From: Couchioplanes azureus
GTDB lineage: Bacteria; Actinomycetota; Actinomycetes; Mycobacteriales; Micromonosporaceae
Direction: 5' to 3'
NCBI RefSeq assembly: GCF_014648355.1
Contig: NZ_BMQY01000005.1
Coordinates: 574,018 to 638,017 of the forward strand
DNA length: 64,000 nucleotides
Shown: piece after piece, positions 7,468 through 15,590 of the stretch
Position numbering within the stretch: the first letter of the stretch is position 1
Layout: the number at the start of each line of letters is the position of its first letter
Notes under the pieces: generated by a model
Database searches by the model: none
Told to the model about the DNA's origin: nothing
What the model saw: only the letters and a program-made list of their open reading frames with translations
Translations under genes and position numbers: made by a program

Positions 7468-9161
7468 CCGACAGCCCGATCGCTCCGCTGAGCGTACGCG
7501 AGAAGTTCATGACCGAGCCCGACCTGGGCGCCGGGAACTTCCTCGACTACGCCGCGAAGGACAACCCGAACCGGGCGATCCCGATGATCTACACGCACAG
7601 CGCCGACCACCGCGGCCGGGTCTCGCTGCGCGGGCACAGCCTGCTCGACCTGGTGGCACTGCGCGACCGGTACGCCAAGTGGTACTGGGCCAACGGGGTC
7701 CGCGACGGCGACCCGGTGGGCATCGTGGTCGCCGAGGGCCTGGAGCCGCTGATCCACTATCTGGCGCTGACCGCGCTGGGCGCCATCCCCGCGATGATCA
7801 ACGACGCGATGCGCCTCGACGTGCTGCTCCGCTACCTGGATCACGTCGGCGTGGTCGGCGTGGTGGCCGACGACACCACCCGGCTCGCCTCGGCGTACCG
7901 CGCGGACCCCGCGCGCCGTCCCGGGTTCCTCGCGCTGGCCGCCGAGATCCAGGCGTTCGACGACGCGGGGGCGGCGCTGCCGGAGGTGTACCCGTACCGG
8001 CACGCTGCCGACGACGTGTGCGCACTGATCCACTCGTCGGGCACCACCGGCACTCCGAAGTCCACGATCCTGGGGCACCGCAGCTTCTGGGACGGCAAGC
8101 AGCCGCGGATGACCCGGTTCCCGGCGGAGCCGTACGACAAGCTGATGTCGCTGATGCCCCACACGCACGCCGGCGGCCTCAGCTACTTCCTCACCGCGAT
8201 CCTGCTCGGCCTGCCCACAGTGGTGATGGGCGACTGGCGCCGGTCCGTGGTGGAGCCGGTGATGGAGGCGTTCCAGCCGACCATGCTGGCCTCCTTCCCG
8301 CGGACCTTCGTGGAGCTCGCCACCGGCGAGCTGCCGGTCCGCGGCGCGGCGCGGGTGCACTCCTGGTTCAACACCGGCGACTCCGCGCACTACGGCCACA
8401 TCCGGCGGCTCGTCGGCCTCGGCGAGCGGCCGGCCGGCCTGCTCGCCGCCTGGCTGCTGCCGAAGGACCACCCCGCGGGCGAGGCGCTGCCCGGTTCGCA
8501 GTTCATCGACGGCCTCGGCTCCTCCGAGATGGGCATGGCCCTGTTCGGCGGGCTGACCACCCCGGAGACGCCCCGCAACGACAGGTGCGTCGGCAAGCCG
8601 CAGGAAGCCGTGATCAAGGCAGCGGTCCTCGACGAGGAGGGCAACGAGCTGCCCGACGGGACGGTCGGCCTGCTCGGCGTGATCACTCCGTCGCGTACCC
8701 CGGGCTACTGGAAGAACCCACGGCTCACCGAGAGCTTCGAGCTCAACGGCTTCTGGCTCACCGGTGACGTGGCCCGCCGCGACGCCGAGGGCAACTTCTA
8801 CCACCTGGACCGTACGGTCGACGTGATCGACACCCTGGCCGGGCCGGTCTACAGCCTGCCGGTCGAGGAGGTGCTGATCGCCGACTGCGCCGACCTGGTC
8901 CAGGACTGCTCGGTGGTGGGCGTGCCCGGACCGGGCGGGCGGGCGCAGGTCCCGATCGCGGTGGTCCGGCTGCAGGCCGAGGCCGCCTCGGCCACGGCCG
9001 AGGCGCTCCTGGAGAAGGCGAACAAGGAGCTGGCCACGGCCGGGCTGGCGGCGCTCGCCGCGGTGGTGATCGCGCGGACGGCGGAGGACTTCCCGCTCGG
9101 GCCGACCGGCAAGGTGCTCAAGCGCGAGCTGCGCACCCGCCACGCGGGCATGTTCCGCTGA
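7464..9161 (+). CDS. AMP-dependent acyl synthetase/ligase
   Basis: A 565-residue adenylate-forming enzyme of the acyl-CoA synthetase type. It has the P-loop IHSSGTTGTPKS near residue 189, DGLGSSEMG (A5-like), FWLTGDVARRD (A7-like Asp) and a C-terminal GPTGKVLKRELR with the catalytic Lys region. It is the last gene of the coupled operon: the ATG overlaps the upstream TGA, and a strong hairpin begins eight bases after its stop. It is the third adenylating enzyme of the operon and is clearly a different subfamily from the PaaK-like and NRPS-like ones, so it probably activates a different acid. Substrate unknown. Confidence 0.85.
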   Translation: MTDSPIAPLSVREKFMTEPDLGAGNFLDYAAKDNPNRAIPMIYTHSADHRGRVSLRGHSLLDLVALRDRYAKWYWANGVRDGDPVGIVVAEGLEPLIHYLALTALGAIPAMINDAMRLDVLLRYLDHVGVVGVVADDTTRLASAYRADPARRPGFLALAAEIQAFDDAGAALPEVYPYRHAADDVCALIHSSGTTGTPKSTILGHRSFWDGKQPRMTRFPAEPYDKLMSLMPHTHAGGLSYFLTAILLGLPTVVMGDWRRSVVEPVMEAFQPTMLASFPRTFVELATGELPVRGAARVHSWFNTGDSAHYGHIRRLVGLGERPAGLLAAWLLPKDHPAGEALPGSQFIDGLGSSEMGMALFGGLTTPETPRNDRCVGKPQEAVIKAAVLDEEGNELPDGTVGLLGVITPSRTPGYWKNPRLTESFELNGFWLTGDVARRDAEGNFYHLDRTVDVIDTLAGPVYSLPVEEVLIADCADLVQDCSVVGVPGPGGRAQVPIAVVRLQAEAASATAEALLEKANKELATAGLAALAAVVIARTAEDFPLGPTGKVLKRELRTRHAGMFR

Positions 9162-9168
9162 GCTTTCC

Positions 9169-9196
9169 AGGTCACGCCGCGGCGGCGGCGTGACCT
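9169..9196 (+). terminator. Hairpin terminator after the biosynthetic operon
   Basis: A perfect 12-bp stem (AGGTCACGCCGC paired with GCGGCGTGACCT) with a 4-base loop starts eight bases after the last stop of the operon. A short T-rich patch (GCTTCTC) follows rather than a true U-run, as is common in high-GC actinobacteria. Confidence 0.7.
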
Positions 9197-9258
9197 GCTT
9201 CTCCGGGCGTCCGTGTCAGGATGGCAGCCGTCGTGGTGGATCGATGGGGAGTCGTCCG

Positions 9259-10236
9259 ATGAAGGTCTGCGTGGTCGGAGCCGGCGCTGTCGGTGGCTGG
9301 ATCGGTGCCCGGTTGGCGGCGTCGGGGGTGGCCGAGGTCAGCGCCGTCGCCCGGGGTGCGACGCTGCGGTCGCTGCGGACGGCGGGCTGGCGGTTGCAGA
9401 CCGCCGACGGCCCGGTCGCTACGCCGGCCCGGGCCACCGCCGACGCCGCCGAGCTCGGCGCACAGGATCTGGTCCTCCTCGCGGTCAAGGCGCCCGCGCT
9501 GGCGAGCGTGGCGCAGCTGCTGCCCCCGCTGCTGGGATCCGACACGGTCGTGCTGCCGTTCATGAACGGAGTGCCCTGGTGGTTCGGCCACGGCACCAAG
9601 CTCGGCCAGGAGCCGCTGCGCAGCGTCGACCCGGACGGCGTCGTCGCGGCGGCCGTCGACACCGACCGGGTGCTCGGCGGGGTGGTCCACGCGAGTTGCA
9701 CGGTGCTGGAGCCGGGCCTGGTCCGGCACGTCATGGGCAACGGGCTCATCGTCGGCGAGCCGGCGGGCGGCGTCTCGGCGCGTGCCGAGAAGGTGGGCGC
9801 CCTGCTGGCCGCCGCCGGGTTCGACGCCGTCGTCTCCCCCGATGTCCGCTACGACATCTGGTACAAGCTCTGGGGAAACATGACGATGAACCCGATCTCC
9901 GCGCTCACCGGCGCCACCGCGGACCGCGTGCTCGCCGACCCGCTGGTGCGCGAGTTCTGCTCCGCGGCGATGCGCGAGGCCGCCGCGATCGGGCGCGAGC
10001 TGGGCTGCGACATCACCGAGACGCCCGAGGACCGGCACCTGGTGACCGCCCGGCTGGGCGCGTTCAAGACCTCCATGCTGCAGGACGTGGAGGCCGGCCG
10101 GCCGGTGGAGCTGGACGCCCTGGTGGGCGCGGTCCGCGAGATCGGCGGGCGCCTCGGCGTGCCCACGCCGAGCATCGACGCGCTGCTCGGCCTGAGCCGG
10201 CTCGCGGCCCGGGTGCGGGGCCTCTATCCCGCCTGA
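9259..10236 (+). CDS. Ketopantoate reductase family oxidoreductase (ApbA/PanE)
   Basis: A 325-residue protein with the N-terminal NADP-binding motif CVVGAGAVGGWIGARLA (residues 3-19), PFMNGVPWW at the usual place after the nucleotide domain, and DIWYKLWGNM containing the conserved catalytic Lys of the C-terminal domain. The family reduces 2-dehydropantoate to pantoate with NADPH, but many actinobacterial paralogues act on other 2-oxo acids, so panE is not assigned. The ATG at 9259 is preceded by GGGGAG about nine bases upstream, which decides it over an in-frame ATG at 9244. It is separated from the operon on its left by a terminator. Confidence 0.82.
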   Translation: MKVCVVGAGAVGGWIGARLAASGVAEVSAVARGATLRSLRTAGWRLQTADGPVATPARATADAAELGAQDLVLLAVKAPALASVAQLLPPLLGSDTVVLPFMNGVPWWFGHGTKLGQEPLRSVDPDGVVAAAVDTDRVLGGVVHASCTVLEPGLVRHVMGNGLIVGEPAGGVSARAEKVGALLAAAGFDAVVSPDVRYDIWYKLWGNMTMNPISALTGATADRVLADPLVREFCSAAMREAAAIGRELGCDITETPEDRHLVTARLGAFKTSMLQDVEAGRPVELDALVGAVREIGGRLGVPTPSIDALLGLSRLAARVRGLYPA

Positions 10237-10281
10237 GGCAAGTTCACGACCGGCCGGGGCCGGATGCATTACATTCGCGCC

Positions 10282-10797
10282 ATGATCGAAAACGTCGGCT
10301 GGTTGCCGAAGCTCGTCGCCGTGCTCATCGTGGGCATCCCCGCGCTGACCGGCGTGGGCTTGCTCGTCGCGGGGGCCCGGCGGTGGAGCCGCCTGCGCGC
10401 GCTCGCCGGCTCCGGCCAGCGGACCGTCGCCCGGGTCGTCGACAACCAGCTGGAGTCCTGGTCCGACGGGCGCACCTCCTACCGGCCGGTGGTCACCTTC
10501 CGCACCGGCACGGGGCAGGAGGTCCGGACGGTGCTGGGCGATCTGGCCTCGTTCCGGTCCCATCTGGCCGGCACCGAGATCGAGGTGTTCTACGACCCGG
10601 CGAACCCCAGCGAGGCGGCGCCCACCCGCAAGGGCGGGCAAGGGGTGGTCCTCTACCTTGTGTTCGGCGTGGTGTTCCTGGTCTTCGCCCTGTGCGCATA
10701 CCAGATGGCCGACATGGCGCTCGACTTCTTCACCGACTTCGAAGACTTCGGGAACATCGACGATCCGGGCCCCGACGATTTCGACCAGGGCTTCTGA
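10282..10797 (+). CDS. DUF3592-type membrane protein
   Basis: A 171-residue protein with two hydrophobic segments, one near the N-terminus (about residues 7-29) and one near 120-142. Between them is a soluble region containing RPVVTFRTGTGQEV and EIEVFYDPANPSEA, the signature arrangement of DUF3592 proteins. The C-terminus is very acidic (FEDFGNIDDPGPDDFDQGF). Function unknown. The start has no Shine-Dalgarno; TACATT lies six bases before the ATG, suggesting a leaderless transcript. Confidence 0.75.
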   Translation: MIENVGWLPKLVAVLIVGIPALTGVGLLVAGARRWSRLRALAGSGQRTVARVVDNQLESWSDGRTSYRPVVTFRTGTGQEVRTVLGDLASFRSHLAGTEIEVFYDPANPSEAAPTRKGGQGVVLYLVFGVVFLVFALCAYQMADMALDFFTDFEDFGNIDDPGPDDFDQGF

Positions 10798-10832
10798 ACC
10801 CGCGCCGCCCCAGGCGGCTCGCGAGACAGCGC

Positions 10833-10863
10833 GGGGCGTTCGGCGGTGACCCGCGAACGCCCC
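10833..10863. terminator. Bidirectional hairpin between convergent genes
   Basis: A perfect 10-bp stem (GGGGCGTTCG/CGAACGCCCC) with an 11-base loop lies between the stops of the DUF3592 gene (10797) and the oppositely oriented HAD gene (10878), so it can end both transcripts. Confidence 0.7.
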
Positions 10864-10877
10864 GTCGCGAGCGGCGG

Positions 10878-11465
10878 TCAGCGCCGGCGCAGCTGGGAAG
10901 CGGGCAGGTAGAACGAGCGGCCCGGCTTGCCGACCTGGTAGGTACGCAGTCCGACCTGCGCGGCGGCGGTCAGCTCGGCGGCGACTTCGCCCTGGTAGTA
11001 GGGCACGCACGGGGCGGACTCCGCCAGGGCGCGCTCGAACAGCGCCGGGGCGGGCTTGCGTTCGGCGTCCGTGCGGGGCAGGACGATGCGGCCCTCGAAG
11101 TACGACCAGACGAACGGCCGCGGCTCGGCCCACCGGTCGGCGATGTACTGCTGCATCGTCGCGAGCTTTTCCTCCTGGGTGGCGCCCCAGGCCTCCGGGA
11201 TGTTGATGATCAGGCCGAGGGCGACACCGCGGGAACGCAGGTCGCGCAGGTAGGACAGGGCGCCCGGCTCGTACCGCACGTGCGACCAGTCCGAGGTGTC
11301 GATCAGCACGTTGCCGAGGTCGAAGTAGACCACCGGACGATTGCACACCGCCGGGGCGGCGGCCGGGACGGCGTCCGACGCGGCGGCCGGGGCGGCGGCG
11401 GTGACGGTCAGCGCGGATGCGGCCAGGATTGCGGGCAGCATGAGACGCGCGAGGGAGCGGAACAC
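10878..11465 (-). CDS. Secreted HAD-like protein
   Basis: A 195-residue protein with an N-terminal signal peptide (MFRSLARLMLPAILAASAL then an Ala-rich region ending near AAASDAV). The mature part begins with VVYFDLGNVLIDTSDW, a HAD motif I of the DLGNV type (first Asp present, the usual second Asp replaced by Gly as in some sugar phosphatases), followed by GVALGLIINIP where motif II is expected and KPAPALFERAL with the motif III Lys. A phosphatase role outside the membrane is plausible; activity is not proven because motif IV is weak. GTG start at 11465 chosen for GGAGG five bases upstream. Confidence 0.7.
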   Translation of the reverse strand: MFRSLARLMLPAILAASALTVTAAAPAAASDAVPAAAPAVCNRPVVYFDLGNVLIDTSDWSHVRYEPGALSYLRDLRSRGVALGLIINIPEAWGATQEEKLATMQQYIADRWAEPRPFVWSYFEGRIVLPRTDAERKPAPALFERALAESAPCVPYYQGEVAAELTAAAQVGLRTYQVGKPGRSFYLPASQLRRR

Positions 11466-11632
11466 GGAGCCTCCATAGTGGATCCGCGCTCGACCGTTGA
11501 TTCTTTTGGAATCGAAGTCGGGCGCAGAAGAATCATCGGCAGCGGGTGCCTTACGCATGTGAATGCATGGTGATCCTATGGCGACTCAGCGTTGCCCTCG
11601 GGTCGGCGGTACCGATAGTGACGACCGGCACA

Positions 11633-11661
11633 CGGCCTGCCGGCAGAAAGCCGGCAGGCCG
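11633..11661 (-). terminator. Hairpin terminator of the LuxR-pair operon
   Basis: A perfect 12-bp stem (CGGCCTGCCGGC/GCCGGCAGGCCG) with an AGAAA loop begins 16 bases beyond the stop of the small membrane peptide gene and ends the leftward transcript. Confidence 0.72.
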
Positions 11662-11677
11662 CGCACGTCTGCCCGCC

Positions 11678-11854
11678 CTAGGTGCAGGAGACGCAGCTGC
11701 CGTTCGGGTCGCTCGGCGGCGTCGAGGGCGCCACGACCGCGGTGGAGGGCGGCGTGGTGTCGCGGGCCTGCGAGTGGACGAGGACACCCAGCCCCACCGC
11801 AAGGCAGAGCGCCACGAGCGCGCCGATGAGAACGGTATGGAAGCGCAGAGACAT
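11678..11854 (-). CDS. Small single-pass membrane peptide
   Basis: A 58-residue peptide, MSLRFHTVLIGALVALCLAV at the start forming one membrane segment, then a Pro/Thr/Ser-rich tail ending DPNGSCVSCT with a C-x-x-C pair at the very C-terminus. It lies 20 bases downstream of the LuxR-type regulator in the same direction and directly before a terminator, so it is probably the last gene of that operon. A GGGGGG tract sits about nine bases before the ATG. No known family recognised; the terminal CVSC pair could bind metal or form a disulphide. Confidence 0.6.
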   Translation of the reverse strand: MSLRFHTVLIGALVALCLAVGLGVLVHSQARDTTPPSTAVVAPSTPPSDPNGSCVSCT

Positions 11855-11873
11855 TTCGATACCCCCCGTGGGA

Positions 11874-12983
11874 TCAATCGGTCTGGTGCGGTTCGCCGGC
11901 GGCGCCGGCGAACGAGGGCGGCGCGGCGACCCGCAACGCCCCCAGTGCAAGGCCGAGCTGGAACCGGTTCTCCACGCCGAGCCGGTCCATGAGGTTGCGC
12001 ATGATGCCGGTCACGGACCGGGCGCTGATGCGCAGCCGCTCGGCGGAGCTCTGGTCGGTATGGCCGGCGGCGAGCAGGGTGATCAGGCTGCGCTCGCGGG
12101 GCGAGAGCACGATCGGGGCGACGGCGAGCCGCTCCGGCGGCACCGCCACGTCCCAGTGCCGCTCGAAGAGCCGGATGAGGGCTCGCAGCACACCCGGCCG
12201 CTCCACCTCCAGGTAGCCCTGGTCGAGGTCGCCGGGATCGGCGGGGAAGTAGGCGAACCGCCGGTCCACGAGCATGAGCCGCAAGGGGACGTTGGGCGTC
12301 TCCCGCCGCTGGTAGGTGGTGCCGTTGATGAGGTGGCCGCTGACGTCGAGCGGGTCGCCGTCCGCGGGAGGCAGGGCGAGCAGCCGCATCCGCACGCCGC
12401 GCTCGTAGAGCGCGAGATCCTGCGGGGCGGCGACCCGGGCGGCCTCGGCGTCGATGGCCTGGTCGTTGCTCATCGTCCAGAAGTCGCGGATGTCGGTGGC
12501 GACGAGCTCGGCGATCCGGTCGCGGGTGGCCTGGCGGCTGAGGTAGCGCATCCCGTCCGTGACGCTTCCGCGCAGGCCGGGCACCGAGTCCAGGGGCAGC
12601 GCCGCGCCGACGCCGGAGCTGCGCAGCGCGCGGACGACGTGGTGGTGCGACCGGGCCTTCGCGTGGTCGTCCACGAGCCGCATCCGGCGCGACCGCAGCA
12701 TGGCGACGACCGCGGCCGGCCGGCGGGCCGTCCAGATGCGCGTCGTGGTGCGACTGTCGTCAGTGGAGACCGCCGCGCCGGCCTCTCTCAGCTCGGCCAG
12801 CGCCTCCGCGGTGCGGCGGCTGGACAGCCCCAGCTCGGTGGCGATGGTGCGCTCGGTCCGGGGCCCGAATGTCGCGAGGGTACGGAAGACGAAGTCGGCG
12901 TCGCTGGACATGCCCCAGCGGACCAGCGAAGGTATGGCGGCGCCGAACGGGATCGGGGTGCTCGTCACTCCATCGATTCTCAT
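11874..12983 (-). CDS. TrmB-like/LuxR transcriptional regulator
   Basis: A 369-residue regulator. The N-terminal region (about residues 27-80) looks like a TrmB-type winged helix (FVFRTLATFGPRTERTIATELGL), followed by a long middle region found in this actinobacterial family, and a LuxR/GerE helix-turn-helix at about 303-360 (SPRERSLITLLAAGHTDQSS, then ISARSVTGIMRNLMDRLGV). Start at 12983 lies eight bases after the stop of an upstream gene that encodes a near-copy of this HTH, so the two are probably co-transcribed; an in-frame ATG at 12911 is an alternative. Target genes and signal unknown. Confidence 0.8.
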   Translation of the reverse strand: MRIDGVTSTPIPFGAAIPSLVRWGMSSDADFVFRTLATFGPRTERTIATELGLSSRRTAEALAELREAGAAVSTDDSRTTTRIWTARRPAAVVAMLRSRRMRLVDDHAKARSHHHVVRALRSSGVGAALPLDSVPGLRGSVTDGMRYLSRQATRDRIAELVATDIRDFWTMSNDQAIDAEAARVAAPQDLALYERGVRMRLLALPPADGDPLDVSGHLINGTTYQRRETPNVPLRLMLVDRRFAYFPADPGDLDQGYLEVERPGVLRALIRLFERHWDVAVPPERLAVAPIVLSPRERSLITLLAAGHTDQSSAERLRISARSVTGIMRNLMDRLGVENRFQLGLALGALRVAAPPSFAGAAGEPHQTD

Positions 12984-12991
12984 CTACGGGG

Positions 12992-13264
12992 TCAACCATC
13001 GCTTCCCACGGATGGACCGGGAACGTTGACCTTGCGGAGGAAGCCAAGGGCGAGACCCAGCTGAAAGCGGTTGTCGACGCCGAGCCGATCCATGAGGGAG
13101 CGCAGGATGTTGGAGACCGACCGCGCGCTGATGCCGAGTTGCTCCGCCGCGGAGACATCGGTGTGGCCCTGGGCGAGCAGGGACACCAGTTCACGCTCGC
13201 GATCGGACAGGATGATCTTCGGCAAAGCTCCGGCTCCATTTCGGGTGGGTCGATCGAGGCGCAT
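12992..13264 (-). CDS. Stand-alone LuxR-type HTH protein (truncated paralogue)
   Basis: A 90-residue protein that is essentially only a LuxR/GerE DNA-binding domain: SDRERELVSLLAQGHTDVSA, ISARSVSNILRSLMDRLGVDN and RFQLGLALGFLRK align closely with the C-terminus of the regulator immediately downstream. It lacks the TrmB-like and middle regions, so it is best seen as a tandem partial duplicate. ATG at 13264 is the first start that precedes the domain (MRLDRPTRN). It could still bind DNA alone or compete with the full-length regulator; it may also be a decaying copy. Confidence 0.68.
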   Translation of the reverse strand: MRLDRPTRNGAGALPKIILSDRERELVSLLAQGHTDVSAAEQLGISARSVSNILRSLMDRLGVDNRFQLGLALGFLRKVNVPGPSVGSDG

Positions 13265-13596
13265 GCAACCACAGCCGCCCGGCACGGTCCACACCTGCCG
13301 GTTTTGTCCCTTGGGGTTGCGCAAAAACGCACCCGGCCACTTCCGGATCCCGCAAAATCGCGCCCTCGGGTACCGCGTTCGTTGACCTGTCCGGGCGGAG
13401 TCCGCAATCTGACAGGGCATGAGGACGGGCTCGGGGTTTGCCCGTCGTCGCGCCCTTCGGGCCCCGTGCCCCGCCGCCACGGGCGCGGGGTGCCGACGCG
13501 CTGCAGGACCGGCTCCGACGTTCAGACGGGGGACGTCGGAACCGGTCCGCCCGGTTTGCCGATTCCTGCCCCATGATCATGGCCGTACGTTGCGTA
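13265..13596. promoter_or_regulatory. Divergent intergenic region with repeat and hairpin
   Basis: 332 bases between two diverging genes with no supported coding sequence. It holds a direct repeat of GCAAAAWCGC (13321-13330 and 13352-13361), 31 bases apart, and a long hairpin at 13507-13547. The repeats are candidate regulator sites; nothing here proves which protein binds. Confidence 0.45.
13507..13547. repeat. Imperfect 15-bp inverted repeat (hairpin)
   Basis: GACCGGCTCCGACGT pairs with ACGTCGGAACCGGTC with a single C/A mismatch and an 11-base loop. It sits between divergent genes, about 50 bases before the VanY-like gene, where no terminator is needed, so an attenuator or protein-binding role is possible. 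Confidence 0.55.
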
Positions 13597-14424
13597 ATGG
13601 TACGGATGAAGAGGTTTTTCGCTTTTTTCGCCGCCCTGTTCGTCCTGCTGACCGGTGACCTGCCCGCCTCGGCCGCGCCGGCCGCACCCGCGTCCCCGGC
13701 CGCCTCGACGCCGCGGTACCACGTGGTCCGGCCCGGCGAGACGATCAAGGAGATCGCCGCCGTGTACGGCATCACCCCGGCCCAGCTCCGCGCCTGGAAC
13801 GGCATCCTGAAGCCGCACCAGCCGAGCGTGGACGGCGTGCTGCACGTCGGGAAGCCGGCCGTGCCCCTCACCGGCTGGCGGTCCTCGATCGAGCGGGTGA
13901 CCCCGGCCGCGGTGAACTGGGATCCCCGCAAGAAGTGCCCCGTGCTGCCCGCCGACCTGCGCAAGGTCTGGGTCACGTACATCGACTTCTACGGCATCAC
14001 CCGAGCCGGCAGCATCGTGGTCCACAAGACCATCGCCAAGCGGATCCAGCGGGCGTTCCTGTCGCTCTACCGGATGCGCTTCCGGATCATGGGCATGAGC
14101 CCGATGTCCGTCAACGCGCCGTGGATCACCGACATGGCGACGGTGACCTCCGGCTACAGCTGCCGCCGGGTGGCCGGGAGCAAGACGCTCTCCCAGCACG
14201 CGTACGGGCTGGCGATCGACGTCAACCCGGTGCAGAACCCGATGATCCGAGGCTCCTACATCGACCCGCGCTCAGGGACGGACTTCCTGGCGCGGGCCGC
14301 GTACCGCAGAGGGATGATGCACGCCGCGGGCGCGGTCCGGGCCTTCACCACCAACGGCCTGTCCTGGGGCGGCCGCTGGCGCACGCTCAAGGACTACATG
14401 CACTTCAGCACCACCGACCGCTGA
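13597..14424 (+). CDS. Secreted LysM domain/VanY-type D-Ala-D-Ala carboxypeptidase
   Basis: A 275-residue exported cell-wall protein. A signal peptide (MVRMKRFFAFFAALFVLLTG, cleaved near ASAAPAA) is followed by one LysM peptidoglycan-binding motif (YHVVRPGETIKEIAAVYGI, with NGILKP), then an M15-like peptidase domain with SQHAYGLAIDVNPVQNP (zinc His and Asp) and DYMHFS near the end (second zinc His). It probably trims peptidoglycan stem peptides outside the membrane. ATG 13597 has TACGTT five bases upstream, suggesting a leaderless start; ATG 13606 is an in-frame alternative and would leave the signal peptide intact. Confidence 0.8.
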   Translation: MVRMKRFFAFFAALFVLLTGDLPASAAPAAPASPAASTPRYHVVRPGETIKEIAAVYGITPAQLRAWNGILKPHQPSVDGVLHVGKPAVPLTGWRSSIERVTPAAVNWDPRKKCPVLPADLRKVWVTYIDFYGITRAGSIVVHKTIAKRIQRAFLSLYRMRFRIMGMSPMSVNAPWITDMATVTSGYSCRRVAGSKTLSQHAYGLAIDVNPVQNPMIRGSYIDPRSGTDFLARAAYRRGMMHAAGAVRAFTTNGLSWGGRWRTLKDYMHFSTTDR

Positions 14425-14451
14425 CCACCGGGGCCACTTCCCCTCGAGCGG

Positions 14452-15450
14452 CTAATCCGTGCCGTCCGCCGGCAGGCGCTCCGGCAGCCCGAGCCGTGGG
14501 AACTGGTCGGCGTGGAACGTGACGATCTCGGTGATCGCCCCGCCGGTGATGCGCAGGACGTCGATCGTCAGCGCCAGGTACGCCCCCTCACGCTTGCGCC
14601 ACTGGTAGAACGCGACGGCGGGCTGCCGGTTCACGGCGGTGGGGACGGCGCGCAGGTGCTGCATGTCCGGGAAGCCGCTCTCGACCCAGTCGTTCACCAC
14701 CGTGTCGCGGCCGACGTACAGGCCCGGTGTGGGCGGCATCGAGCACCGTACGTCGTCGCGCAGCAGTGCGGCGAGCGCCGGGACGTCCGTGGCCACGCTG
14801 GCGTCGGTGTAGCGGCGTACCAGCTCCCGCGTCCGGGCGTCCTCCTCGCCGCCGGTCCAGTCCTGCCGCTCGGCGGGCAGGTGGTCCCGCAGGCCGGCGC
14901 GGGCCCGCTGCAACGCGCTGTTCACGGAGTTGACCGAGTCCCCGAGCAGCTCCGCGACGTCCCTCGCCGGCCAGCCGAGCACGTCCCGCAGGATCAGCAC
15001 GGCCCGCGGGCGTGGCGCCAGGTGCTGGACCGCGACCAGGTACGCCAGCTCGATCGTCTCCCGCGCCACGGCGACGGTCTCCGGCTCGTCCGCGCCGCCG
15101 GCGGGCAGCTCGTCGAGCAGCCGGTCCGGATAGGGCTGCAGCCACCGCACCTCGCCGCCGGTCGCCGGCTCCGGGCGGCACTTGGCGAGCAGGTCCAGGC
15201 AGGCGTTGGTGGCGATCCGGTACAGCCAGGCCCGGAACGTCGACCGCCCCTCGAACGTCTCCCGCCGCCGCCAGGCCCGCAGGAACGTCTCCTGCACGGT
15301 GTCCTCGGCATCCTCGAACGACCCGAGCATCCGGTAGCAGTGCACGTGCAGCTCCCGCCGGTGCCGCTCCGCCATTCCCGAGAACGCCGGCTCGTCCATC
15401 TCGCCCGGACCGCTCATGCCGAGCTCCTCCAGCCGTGTGTCCGTACCCAT
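14452..15450 (-). CDS. ECF sigma factor with C-terminal SnoaL-like domain (SigX5/TIGR02960 type)
   Basis: A 332-residue protein. Region 2 is seen in HVHCYRMLGSFEDAEDTVQE and TFLRAWRRRETFEGRSTFRA, region 4 in LILRDVLGWPARDVAELLGD. After about residue 205 a SnoaL/NTF2-like domain follows (RRYTDASVATDVPALAALLR, then GLYVGRDTVVNDWVES). Such fused domains usually control the sigma part instead of a separate anti-sigma factor, and none is adjacent. Start at 15450 (MGTDTRLEEL) was chosen over upstream candidates because GGAAGGA lies about eight bases before it. It directs RNA polymerase to an unknown regulon. Confidence 0.85.
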   Translation of the reverse strand: MGTDTRLEELGMSGPGEMDEPAFSGMAERHRRELHVHCYRMLGSFEDAEDTVQETFLRAWRRRETFEGRSTFRAWLYRIATNACLDLLAKCRPEPATGGEVRWLQPYPDRLLDELPAGGADEPETVAVARETIELAYLVAVQHLAPRPRAVLILRDVLGWPARDVAELLGDSVNSVNSALQRARAGLRDHLPAERQDWTGGEEDARTRELVRRYTDASVATDVPALAALLRDDVRCSMPPTPGLYVGRDTVVNDWVESGFPDMQHLRAVPTAVNRQPAVAFYQWRKREGAYLALTIDVLRITGGAITEIVTFHADQFPRLGLPERLPADGTD

Positions 15451-15590
15451 CACGTCATCCTTCCGCCTCGTCGTGTCCCGTCGGAGGTATGACGGGTGCG
15501 GGCGCGACAACTCATCAGTCCGGGTCGGTCGGCACGGCGGATGCGGTGAGGGCCGGACCCGGCGCGCCGGTCTCCGTGCCAGAATGCCGC

